A DNA stretch of 64,000 nt, from positions 1,638,301 to 1,702,300 of the forward strand of contig JANPWX010000081.1 in NCBI GenBank assembly GCA_024734555.1. The letters run 5' to 3'. Below are positions 24,255 to 36,442 of the stretch, one piece after another. A model generated the notes under the pieces. That model was given only the letters and a program-made list of their open reading frames with translations, ran no database searches and was not told where the DNA came from. The position numbers and the translations under genes were made by a program. Within the stretch, counting starts at the first letter, position 1, and each line of letters starts with the position of its first letter. This DNA is from Trochalopteron elliotii (lineage: Eukaryota > Chordata > Aves > Passeriformes > Leiothrichidae).

Positions 24255-26095
24255 CTCACTCCACCTCATTTATGTTTAATGACAGTGGCATATTATCACA
24301 CCAACAGCACATTCAAATGAAGGAGGTTGTGATAAAGAAAATGCAACTCCCTCTGAGCCATGCAGGAAATGAGTTAGGTCAGAAAAACACTGGAGCAGGT
24401 GAGAGTTTTTCTTCCTTCAAACAGGAGGCAAAGAAAAGCTTTTTAGGTCAAAGCTTTGCCAAAGAATCTCTTACCTCAGATTTGAAATTCTGGCAATATG
24501 GGAAACTGCTGGATCTGATTCCCACTTAGTGGCTTGTGACTTTTGATGTTGAAGGGTAGGGAATATGCTGTCCCAGTGCTTATGCACTGCCAACAGAAAT
24601 GTGGCAGTCATCTTGCCTAGCTAACACAGTAAAAATAATAATGATAAAATTGGTGCTTCCCTGCTTTCCCTTCTTGTGTTGGGAAAACAAGAAAAAACAT
24701 ATTTTATATTTTTTTTAATATGTAAATGGCTGAATTCCTGTATGGCATATTTTATGACTAAGAAAAATAACACAGGGTTTGAAGCAAATACTGGAAAATG
24801 CCTGAGGCAAATTGAAATCCTCACAATTTGTTTAATGTGAACTATCTAATTCTAACTTGCCTAACAGTTGACATTGTTGCATCTTAATACAAAAATGGAT
24901 GACAAAATTCCCAGATTTCTATGTCTGCAATGGCCAGAACTGTTTTTTTAAATTTTTTTACCTATTCTGACGATTAGTACTAATTCACTGTAGGTATACT
25001 GGAAGTGGGAAAAGTGGAGAAGCTGCTTTGGAAATTTTGCTTTCTAAATGTCATATAGAAATCTTGCCTTCTGAAGGAGGAATTTGCCATTTTGCAATGA
25101 GCAGTAATGATCCATTGGGACAAATCAAATTTGGAAACACATAGCAAACACATTTCCAGTTCCTTCATTTCTATCTCTTAGTTAAAATTACTGTGATTTC
25201 TTGAGTCTCTGTTGTTTAATGAAACTTTTAATCTTAATCTGAAGGTACAGCTGCTACACATCCTAATGAAAGGGTACTATGTATTATGGCTGTTGCCTCT
25301 ATTTGCTGGCAACATGAGAGAATTAAATCTGATGACCTAAGACATTTCTTTTGTTCTGTTCATGAATTACTCCTGATCAAAATCATAAGCAGTTTTCACT
25401 CCAGTGCTTTCACTCTTAAAGTCCTCACTGTTGTATCTGAAATCTCAAAAATCTTGAAGGATAGACACATAATCCATTCTTTGTGCAAAATATTTTATAA
25501 AATGTATTACATGCTGTGACCTTATGTTTCAGAGGATTCTGTTTAATTCAATACATTCACACGTAATGTGCATCTTCTTGTCATCGTAATTTGAATACCT
25601 GTATTTTTAAGATTTTATTATCCTTCATGATGACTATGATAATATTATCTCTTCCATCTTCTGAAAATAAAATTATATAAATGCTAATGAAAAAGGTTAC
25701 TTTTACCTTCAAAAATATTAATATCCAGAACATATAAAACTTCAGAAATTTCAATGCATTAGGTAATAAAGACCAAAGGGGAGACCAGGGAGGCAGGAAA
25801 GGATGACACACAAAACTACCCAGAACATTCCTGATTCATCATGAGAAATTACCTATTCTGAGAATTTGCTCACTTGAAACACCTGTACGCAGTCTCGAAT
25901 CTAGAAAATCAAATAAATAACTGCACGAGACCAAATTTTATATGTGGCAAACTTCAAAAAATGTCTTGTGTATGAAACAAAAAAAACCAACCATGCAAAG
26001 CCAAACCAAACAAAACTGAAAGAAACTTCTGGTGATCTCAAACCATCAAAATAAAAGGCATAAACATCCCAGAAACACAGGGAGAGAGGATGGAA

Positions 26096-26111
26096 GTGTG
26101 TGTGTGTGTGT
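26096..26111 (+). repeat. (GT)8 microsatellite
   Basis: Sixteen bases of uninterrupted GT. Confidence 0.9.
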
Positions 26112-27094
26112 TTGTTACTTTTTCCTTGGCTAATCGCTACAGCTGATTTCAGCAAGTCTTTTGTCCTTTTTTTGGGTTGTCATTTTGTAGGTTTTTTTTC
26201 TATTGGCCCAAAACCAACAAAAGTAAAACCCAAGAGATAACTGAGACAATTTTTGTTTATATGTGCTTTTGTGGCCACATATATTAACCAGAAGTAGAAA
26301 ATAAGAAATGTGCAGCAATTTATTGACAGTACATGGAGAGACATTTTTGTCTTTGGTGGATTTGTGTTAGTGGCTTTTTTAGTGGAGGAGACAAAGAATT
26401 CTAAATGAATCAAAGCACAGAAAATTTTCTTGTTGGAGACAAGACTAAAGTGATGTGTAGTCAGTGACACATAAGTAAGCAACTGAGCATCATAGATTTT
26501 TCGTATTACAAGAATTTGGAATGAGTGTTGTTTATAGTCAGATGAACAGCAACACCACTGAAGACCTTCAGTTCTAGATTATGCATGCATTTGTTAGAAC
26601 TCAGAAAAGTGTGCATAATCAAAGAGTTTGTCAACATCCTAAGAACTGACCTGACACTTGTCTGGTCTTGCATCTTCTCTCTGTCACTCTCACTAGGCAA
26701 CACATAACATAAATGGAAATACAATATGGTTTCAAATCGTAGTATTTGTCTCATTAATTCACATCTGCAATTAATGAGAATAAATTGTATCCATGCTGAA
26801 AAAGAAAATATTGATCATCTTTAAAGATATGCAGTTATTAGCTTTATCAATTTACCTCAATCCCATTAACAGCTTGCTTAGCTCCAGTAATTGTAATTCA
26901 TAACTGCAAAACATAAAATTGCTGGTAAAAACTCCTGAAGAATGTTTAGATACATATGAGAATTAATGATGATTTATAAGGTACAGATCATAGAAATAAA
27001 CATTTTCCTACTTGGAATAGACCAATTTTGCATTTTGAGCTGGACTTGTGATGTAGTCAATTCCTAAATTTGATTTTCACCTTTTCATCTCCAG

Positions 27095-27267
27095 TGAATT
27101 CATCTTTCCCATCTCCTAAGAAAAAGAATAATGCTGTAAAGCTCATGCCAGAGAATATGAGAGTGGCCACACAGAAGATGGAGACCAAATATGAAGAATT
27201 ATTACTTCAGCTAATTAATCAGATGCAGTTCCATTTAATTATCCAAAATAAGCAATGTAAAGAATAA
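27095..27267 (+). other. Candidate terminal coding exon (unproven)
   Basis: A pyrimidine-rich tract ending CACCTTTTCATCTCCAG forms a good splice acceptor at 27094. From there one frame is open to TAA at 27265-27267. The peptide is lysine/glutamate/glutamine-rich and looks helical, with segments NSSFPSPKKKNNAVKLMPEN, METKYEELLLQLINQMQFHL and IIQNKQCKE at the end. An AATAAA overlaps the stop codon, so little room is left for a normal 3' untranslated region. I do not recognise the protein, and no partner exon is identified upstream. The alternatives are a retrocopy fragment or a chance open frame. Confidence 0.25.
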
Positions 27268-28860
27268 AATGTCTGTAAATAACTGGGTGAGTCAGTGAGG
27301 AAGGAGAAATCTATTTTTTTTCATGGACAGAATCTGATTTTATAATCCCAGTGGTGATTAAAATATTGCTTCTTGACATTTTTATTCTTTTTGAGGCTGA
27401 CAGTGTTGATATGTGTCTTGTTATAAGTGGCCCTACCTTGAAGATGCTCACACTGTGGAGCAGAGCTCGGGTCCTTGAGGGTATGGTCTCTCCACTGGGA
27501 ATCTGGCTTCAAGTTCTACTTTCAGCAGTCATGGCAGTGTATCACTGACATTAATAATGCAGTTTATATCCTCTGTCTCACTTGCACTATATTTTATAAA
27601 CTTATGTTTGAAAATACCTAAAAGTTTTAATGTCAGTGTGTTTTTTTTAAGGCAATTTCTTTTTCTCATTTCTGCACCGATCAAGGGAAAATAAGTAAGC
27701 ACCTGTGAGAGATTAAACTGTGCTGTTTAGTGCACTCTAAAGCCACACACACTTAAGTCATCCTACAATCATCTTATATTCTTTTTGGCTTGAAAGCAGT
27801 AGTAAGATGTTAACAATGTGAAAGGCAGCAGGTATGACTAACTACATATTATATCATAAGAAGAGACAATTAGAAAAAGGGTATGAGATGAAGTACATGC
27901 TTAGAAAGCTGTAATTTTGACTGGTAATTAAACTCAAGTGTTTCATTTTCCCAGTCAGCTCATCAGTGACTCTAGAAAATAAATGATCTGAAATTGAAAT
28001 CTGTTAGGTGAAACAATAGTAATTAATTACATTTCTCAAGGGACAATGTATTCCCCAAACCTGTTTCTGCATAACCACTTGAGCAATGTATGCTACCACA
28101 TACAGGTGGCAAACTAGGGACAATAAGTAAAAAAGATAACTTAATGTTCATGAAGCTTCCAGCTTGGCTTTCAGTCTACCATCTTTTTCTTAGAAAACCC
28201 AGAATTAGGAAATTTTTCCTATAGTATGACATGCTTAATAATTACCTCCTTTGCCCATGTGAATGTAAGACAATATTCTAAGGATTTGCTGCAGTGTTTT
28301 TGCTGTTAATTACATATACAGAGAAATTGGTGATAAAAAGGACCTAGTAGGTCAGAAAGCAATATTTCTTTGCAATGAGGGAATTCTCCAAGAGAACACC
28401 CTATTATGTTTTTCTTCTATATTGGATTTATGGCTTGAAGTGTTGGGAATTCCTCTTTAGTTCTATGCAATTAATCGATTCTATTTTTCCTATTTTTTTC
28501 TGACTAATTTTTCTTCTGATTGATTTCCTTCAGCTGCCTCAAGTTATTGTGTTTACTCCCTGCATGGCTATCAATCCCTTCTCAGTTTTTATTTAGCTAC
28601 TCTACACATATTAAAATTTTTATCTATTCCTGTATGTCAATCCCTCCAGACCTCTTACATGTTTCAGTATATTTCTCCATAATCCTTCTGTTCTGCATAC
28701 TCATTCCAGTTGTCAATCATCCACAGTGAGTGTTGAGTTTAAAGCCTCTATTATCAACCCAGAGATTTCACAGACTGAAGTAAAGACATCTTCCAAAAGA
28801 GAACTAGAAGTTTTGAAATTGTTGAGGTAAAATACCAAGCTTTTCTTTCATCCCTGCAGA

Positions 28861-28882
28861 AAAGGTGCAAAACTGCACCTTT
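28861..28882. repeat. Short perfect inverted repeat
   Basis: AAAGGTGCA, loop AAAC, then TGCACCTTT: 9-base complementary arms. Confidence 0.85.
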
Positions 28883-29453
28883 AAGGACTGCCTCAGGTTG
28901 TTTGTGGGTTATGATAATGGCCTTAAAAGATGAACTCAAATGAAGCTTTTCGTGATGAGATGGTTGAAAGGCAGACAAGAGATGTTTCAAAGCCAACGTG
29001 GAAGATAAACAAACATGCTGCCAACAGCACCTCCCAGGACAGGCAGCAGAGACAGCCATAAGAATTACAGATTTTTACCTCCAACCATGCTCCACAATAA
29101 TTTGGATTAATTTGTTCTGGGATATGGATGAGTTTCTTGCCTGCAGCAGTGTTAGCTTTACCTATCTAGATCAAGTTGGTTACCACAGCTCCCCAGCTGT
29201 CCAGGTAAAGCCAGGCAGAAGTTTTCTGCTTAGGCAAGAAGAGTTCAGTATCATCCTTCTTCACTAGCCCACCACTCAGGCTCCAATGCATATTTTTTGC
29301 TATTTTCAGTAAGCCAACATGCAGAATCCTCCAGAATACAGGATCCCATGTGATAGTGTTCACAGTGCCCTCATCAAGCACTAGACAAGGTTGGGAGTGA
29401 GAAACAACAAATTACCAATAAATTGTTATTAAATTACCAGACCTAGCAATGAA

Positions 29454-29491
29454 GCAAACAAGCAAACAAACAAACAAACAAACAAACAAAA
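29454..29491 (+). repeat. (CAAA)n microsatellite
   Basis: About eight CAAA units, beginning with slightly imperfect GCAAACAAGC. Confidence 0.9.
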
Positions 29492-32400
29492 ACCCATGAT
29501 AAAAGATAGGGAATCTTAGGCTTGGAATCTTGAAACCATCATTTTATACCTTATTAACATAACTTTTTCTGCCCTTGCCATTGGACATTGCTCAATCTTG
29601 TCCTATCTTCACCATATGGTCCCTCCCATAAAGATCAGACAGCTCACATCACTTGAGAATCCATCAACAGCTTTATGTATGAGAATAATAAGCATTTAGC
29701 AAAGAAATGTCTGCATTACCAGCACATACCTCCTTAAAAACCTCTTGGCTTGTTATAGACTAAAGCTCACCCATCATTCCCTTATCAAGAATAGTATTGT
29801 TTCAAATTTTCAATTCTCTGAAATTAAACATTTTAGCAGAATAATAAAATAATTTAGGTAGGAAAATTAAAGAAACCAAGATGATATCAAGCCTCTTCCT
29901 AAGCATCTGAGAATACCCTTTTGCCTTAAATTATCTCCTAAAAGTTCAAGTATTAAGAGAAACAAATCATATGTCTGTTAATTAGGCCACTTTTATAGCT
30001 AAAAAACAGTGCTAGAACATAATTCATACTTGAAGAAGTCAGTGATGAAATAGCTTGTAAGGAAAAGTCCCTAGTGTTTCATGCAGATAAGTGTCATAAA
30101 AAGATGAAAGATGAAAAAGCATGGAGTCTGTCTGAAACCTGTTTTAAATCATTGGCCTGTGGATAGAATCCAGCTGTTATGAGGCAGGTTTTCAACACAG
30201 GATTCTTAAAGATTTGGTGAGTCCAATACACCAAGATGACACAATCTGTGTGGCACTCAGTGGTTGGAAATAATCATACTGACACATGCAGAAGAAGTGT
30301 TCCCAACCTCACAAGCTGTCTGAAGAGCAAAGACAGGATGGCATAAGCAACAAGACTCAAAGCCAAGAATAATAAGTCATATTCATAAATAATTCAGTGG
30401 ACAAGAATATTTCTCTGAATTTCTAAACCAAAACTTTGTAGTAACAGGTTATTAATCCAAATTTCCTAGAAGATTTCAAAAACTAAGCCATATCAAAACA
30501 TCTGACCAAACTTGCAATGTCAGATTTGCTGTTTATTTAGTTATTAATTAATTTATTTGTATTGTGTTAGTGCCCTGGAATAATTGCACTAGCCAACAGG
30601 CAAGTACATTATAGAGATATTGCCATTTGCCAGAAAAGCTTGGATTGTAGTGTAAGACAAGAAGCAGACACAGGGAACTTTGTCACTGAGCTGTCTCTTT
30701 TCAGCTGTAGTGCTCAGGATCTGTCACAGATCTGTGAGTAAAAACAGAAAAGAAAAGGGCACAAAAGAAGCAGAGAAGGTACAAGGTTGTGTGATTGTAA
30801 TAGTGTAGGAAGAGCTCCGATGAAGAAAAGACACTTAAAGATATCCTTAGCCACTGGTTTATGACATTAATATTGTTTTATGAAAATTGGATACAAAGAC
30901 TACTGAATGTATAAGATTCTAAAGTAAAAAATTAGTAAAATTCCCTAAAGCAGTTATTAATCTAGTAAGGTCATTGAACTTTTAGTTTAGCCAACTATTA
31001 CTTAATCAGTATCTACATTTACATGAAAATAATACTTAAAATATTCTAATGATCTGAAATGTCACTGTACAAATTCAGTGTTTCATTCCTCCTTCATCCT
31101 TGAAAGTTTGAAACTGTCTAAAGACAGAATATTTGCCGATATTCTTTAGGTATTTCTTTACATATGTTAATACCATGTTACCATAGCCATAGGAATTTCA
31201 GATGCTATCTAGCAGAGCATTTCAATTAAGACTGCACATAACCTACAGCATTCTTCTTTCCCACTACACAAAATAAAAAATGTATCCCTCATGAACAAGG
31301 CACTTCTTGTTCAAAGGAACTTCCTTTGACAAATAAGAAGAAATGAACTACATTAGGCATATAATTATTTTGAAAATTGTGGAAAAGTATCACTCAAATG
31401 ACAGAAAACGAACAAACTATAAACATGACTATGAAACTCCACAGCCACAACTACATATTGAAATTTCTTCTAATCAAATATTAATAATTTGGACATCAAA
31501 ACTGAGCTTCACTCACAATCTTCATCCAAAATCATTTATAACTTTGCTTTGTGAAGTTAATTGGTAAAGTCATATAAATTCCTGTTTTACTATTTCCATA
31601 TGATCAAAATCCAAACCCACAGAAAACTGCCATAAGTACATATTAGTATTGAATCCCAATGATTTACTATGGTCATTTTATTCATAGACTTTGTTAGCCT
31701 CCAGTGACATATAGAAGAAAAATCTGTCTTTGATGTTTTAGGTGAATAATTTATTTTCTGCTTTTAGTGTCTTCAAACTATTACCTAGGAAAATCGGATT
31801 AAAAAAATCAAATGGGATTAGAGGACAGTCTTTGGCAAATGTTGAAGTTGAGGGAGTTCATGTTGTGATGAGAGGAAAGAAGATAATTTTTCTTTTTCTG
31901 CCTGATGAAGAGAAGATACTTACTTTCTCCTATGATTTCTTTTAAGCACCTAGGCAGTGCATTAGAGCAAATTCACTTGGAAACCAGAACAGGACTAAAG
32001 CTTTTTTTAAACTGTTTTTTTAAACATCTTTTGTTTGGATTTTCTGAGACTAACAGCTATCACTGAAAATAAAATAAAAATAACTGGAAACTAAAGTCTA
32101 TCCATTATTTTCATAGTTTTGGGTGTTTTTAGAAATTATTGTCCTTGTGTTTGTTGAAGAGGAAAAATTCTTAGGTTTGCAATCTAGCTGCACAGAAGGG
32201 TTGAGAGGAAGGAATTTTCTTGAACCTTAGTTCCCTATAGACAGGCTGCTTACTGAGAAATAAAATCCTGCCAAAATGAAACAGATTCATTATGCTCATT
32301 TTGTACAGACATTACAGGCCTCAGATAATGAAGAAGGAAGACCAGAGTAAGATCACATGTGTGTAACCAATTTAGTTTGCTAAAATAGGTATTTGTTCAT

Positions 32401-33316
32401 GTATGTAATTGACACTGGGAGAGAAGAGACAAAAAAATCCCATTTCTGGTGTATGGATAAGGAATCAGATAGAAATTTATCTGACCAGGTAAAATCATCC
32501 AAAATTCTCTGCAATTCATTTTGAGCTGCTGGCCATTTCCAAAGTCAATAGCATCAAATAAAAACAGTGGTTCGCTTTGAATAGTGATATAGTCTAAATT
32601 AACATGCAAAATTTTCAAGTCTTTTTTATAGTTTTGCACAATTATAAGACTGGATGAGAAAAATTAAAATCAGTCATAATGAAAAAAATTGCAAACCACA
32701 AAACTCCTTCAAATCATAGAAAGTGTTTTAAAGGGAGATTTATATTCATTGATTAAAATTTTTCTGAAAAGGTTTTGGTGGTCATATAAGATAGAACAGA
32801 AAACTATGACTTTAAGAGTTTCTGCACTATTTATTTTGTCATTATTTTTCCTGATGGAATATTTTTAATTTGATTATGCCTGAATATTTGGCTTTGTTTC
32901 TAAGAAAGTTTTCATATTTTTTAGTTTTGGTTATAAAATTAGCTTTTTCAAGCCTTCTATGTAGAGCAAGTATTTCCCAAAATAATACAGATTTTTATTT
33001 TAAAGGATTTGCTTTTCCTAAAGGTTACACCTTATCATCTATTCACTCTTCAACAACTCAGTGTCCTGTGTTGTAGCAGTGTAATCACATCCTCCAGCTC
33101 TTGCAGTTTCTTTTGGAATGTTCTTAGGTTTTTTGTGTTCCCAGCTCAAGAACAGTTAGGACCCTGACCACTGTTTGTCATTTATTGTGATGATCCGTCT
33201 TTGGGAAGCACTCACATCCAGCTCCACATGCCATAGAATACAAAAGAAGGCACAGGTCTTGCTCAAAAATTTAAAGACAAATTAGATGGACAACAACTGA
33301 ACAGACAGGTTAGACA

Positions 33317-33405
33317 TAAAAATTATAAATAATAAATATAAATTTATTTTAATTATAAATGTATTTTAATTAAATTTATTTTAAAATAAGTACAAATTTT
33401 ATTTT
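33317..33405. repeat. AT-only low-complexity tract
   Basis: Almost pure A/T with recurring TTTATTTTAATTA-type units, about three imperfect copies. It lies between ordinary AT-rich sequence. Confidence 0.8.
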
Positions 33406-34800
33406 CTGATGCTCTAAATAAGTTTCATATCCAAACAACTATGCTAGTCTAGTATTTTTAAAGTTCCTGTCAGTTCCTTTGTAATACCATTAACCCACCT
33501 GGTTAGAGTTTGTGGATGTTCTCTAGGGAAGGGTATTGAGGAATTTGAAAGGAAAGGGAAGAGATGAGGCACAAGTTGTGTTAGCATCTGAGTGAAAATA
33601 AATGAACTGAAAGAGAAATTTGTACAGGCAAAGTGAAATATTAAATTTGAGATGTAATTGGAAAAATATAAATCCTTAATGGAATATTAGGGTGGTGCAA
33701 GGAATTGTGGTTTTCTCCTTTTCCTGCAGTATGTTGTTGAAAAATTTTCTGGATGGTACACAGAAGAAGCTTGAGAAAGTCAGCCACTCTTGGGATGTAG
33801 ATATTCCTCTGGTAGAAAGAAGAAGGAGTCTTGATATAACACCTAAATAAAGCAGCAAGTGGCAGCAGCGTGTAAGGAAAATAACAATCTGACCTTTGCA
33901 GTTGCCATGACTTTTCAGCACAGGAAGAACAGAAAAAGGATTGTCACAATTGCTGCTCCTCCTAGACTGTTGACTCAGTCAAAAGGCTCAAACCAGCTAT
34001 TAGGATGACATTGGCAGGAAAATGCATGAATACATTGCTGATATATTTCTGGGGTTTGAATATGGTTTTTTCTTAATTTTGAACTTTACACATACTGAAA
34101 ATTCTAATAAACCTTTGAAGGCAGTGGTGTTTGCAAATGGCATACTATCACAAACATGTTTTAAATTTTCTCCCTTGCTTTACAACAAAGATTGGAAAAG
34201 TTATTCCTGTAATTTTCTCCTTTTATTTTTTCACTATTACCACACAGTAAATAAGATACTTCGTTCTGACTCTTTCTTTTTTGTTGATTTATAACATATG
34301 CTTCAAATACACAAATACCCTTTTTTAATACATCAGAACACTTGACCTAACATGACATAAAATGTAATTGATAAATTGCAAAAATGAAATGGCTGAAAAG
34401 AGGCAGGACTGTGGGTTGAACCTTTGAGCAACTGAGACATCTGAAAAATGTTAGATTCTGCACTCCAAAGAATGTTTCCAGACTGCTTTCCAAGTTCATA
34501 TTGTTTAACATAGAAATTCTGTGAAATAGTCCAGCTTACATACTGAAGGCATGTTGTGAAATCAATAGAATTTAGTCTCAGCAGCAGCTGTAAGATTTGG
34601 CCTCTGGAAAGTGTAAAAGAACAAGAAAAAAATAATTCAGGAAGAGCATATATTTTATGAGTAGAAACAGCAATGCTAATTGAATTCTACAAAGAGACTA
34701 TCATTGAAATGTGAAGAGCCTTTGAGCAAATTTATGGTCACATTATGCCTTCTTTTTGCATCCCATTGTGCTCATCTGGCTCATAACTTGGCTTCAAGAG

Positions 34801-34882
34801 CCAGATCCTCAGCTGCTATAAATTGGTGTCATTCCACTGAAGACAGAGAAGCTGCACTGATTTATACCAGCTGTGGACCAGG
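34801..34882. repeat. Imperfect palindromic interspersed repeat (ancient MITE/SINE-like)
   Basis: The left half starts CCAGATCCTCAGCTGCTATAAATTGG; the right half ends TGATTTATACCAGCTGTGGACCAGG. The halves are complementary at 27 of 42 aligned positions, including 22 of the outer 28, with no gaps and a centre near 34841. Outer motifs of the form GATTTA.ACCAGCTG.GGATCTGG are, from memory, common in turtle and crocodilian genomes as an old amniote interspersed repeat. The inverted-repeat structure is seen directly; the family assignment is inference. The open frame at 34680-34952 runs across it and is not a gene. Confidence 0.5.
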
Positions 34883-36282
34883 CATGTTTATTCCTTCTAT
34901 TTTTTTCCACTATCTGAATGAAGGTGTAGCCAGAAAAGCTACTATGGTCTAAACAGGAGATGAATAAACATAGCTGGAAGCGTATCCAGCATGGCTATAA
35001 CATATCTATTGTTTGAATAAAAAGACATGACCCAAACTACAACTGGAAGTCAGTTAATTGGATATTCAGAGCTCTCCCTCATGTTATTTATCACCGACCA
35101 TACATACAGGCACATTCCTCTCTGAATCATTTAAACTTCATTTTTTTTGTAGAAAACCAAATAAAAATATGAATTTGTTCTGAGCCCATTTAGTTCTTGT
35201 GTGTTTGGTTTTGTGGTTTGGGTCTGGCTTTTTGTTTTGTTGGGATTTTTTTCCTAAATCAATGAGTCGTCATACATAGCTCTCTGAATTTCTGTGTTGA
35301 TTTTTGAAACTCAAGGTCTGTTGATAGATCTAAATTTTTTTAGTCATATTAAAATGTGAACATCATGCATTTATGAACACAGTGTAACCTTGGGTAATAC
35401 ACAGTGGCTTCTGAAATCAGAGTTCCTAGTTTTATTACATCCATTCTCCTTTTGTTTGTATCCTGTTTCCTATGAATTTAGTTAACAGGAGCATCTTAAA
35501 TGAAAAAATGGAAATGAATATCACTATTATTCTTCCTTAACAAAAACTCAGCATTATCTTTCCTCAGTAAAGCCTTCATGAAGAAGACTCCCGAACTTAT
35601 GAATGTATTTTACAGCCTGAGTGTTCATCATGATTCAAGAAGTTTAAGATTTGTGTATTAAGCGCAGAGAAAATAAGATACAGTCTCTGCACTCTGACAT
35701 ATACCTGCAAAGCTGTAGATATATTTTGAAGAAACAGCAACTCTATTCTTCACTTCTCCACAAATTAATCTTTGAGACCTCTTATGCATCAGATTGCCTC
35801 TGCCTGGATAGACCCTCAGCATGCTGAAAAGGGGCTCCTAATTTCTGGGTGACACATGCCATGCTTTGATACTCAAAATGTAGAAAGCTAAAGGTGTATG
35901 TCCGAACCTTGAAAAAACAAGGCCTCTGAAGGGCTTTTGTTGAAATTGTCTTGAAATTTACTGAAGTGACATTCAGTTCTTTGGAAAAGCCAAAGGCTGT
36001 ATTCAAACATTGAAGTACCAATTCAGTGACTGGCTTGGTTGTTATTTTTTTTCTACTTTTATTTTTATTTCTTTTAAATGAATCCTTTTCCATTGGAACA
36101 AGTTAATTATCCAGGCCAAATTAAGAATAAGGGGCTGATTTGTGGCAGGCTAGAACTGCCCCAAATGAAAAGTTCCAAGGACATATCATTGGGAGCAGGG
36201 GTTCCCTCTTTAAAAGTGTGAAGAAGAAAATAAATATGAAATAAGTTTTGAAAAATATTAAAAGCATCCCTTTGTGAGGTTT

Positions 36283-36442
36283 ATTGTTTTTAAATAATTA
36301 ATAATAGTAGTTATAAACTATTAGTTGATTAAAACTTATCAGTTAATGAATAATTAATACTTAGGTGGACATGATTAGTTGCTAAATAATTATTAACTCA
36401 CTAATGATTAATGGTGATTATTATTGATTATAATTATTAAAT
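36283..36442. repeat. ATTA/TAAT-dense AT-rich block
   Basis: About 160 bases packed with TAAT and ATTA cores (for example AATAATTAATAATAG, ATGAATAATTAATAC and AAATAATTATTAAC), often in overlapping palindromes (AATTAAT, TAATTATTA). It may be low-complexity sequence or a cluster of homeodomain-type core sites; nothing shows function. Confidence 0.6.

Larger units (their letters stand above)
24255..34800. other. Unannotated intergenic or intronic DNA
   Basis: A long AT-rich stretch without recognised mobile elements. It contains an A/C-rich tract (25974-26019), a (GT)8 run, a candidate exon at 27095-27267, a hairpin at 28861-28882, a (CAAA)n run and an AT-only tract at 33317-33405. Other open frames show no known domain. 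Confidence 0.6.

Noticed and set aside
23924..24529. Longest open frame (201 codons, plus strand)
   Set aside because: Its first half lies in the solo LTR 23670-24254, antisense to the LTR, with no domain; the openness is incidental.
34680..34952. 90-codon plus-strand frame
   Set aside because: It runs across the palindromic repeat 34801-34882 and has no recognisable domain.
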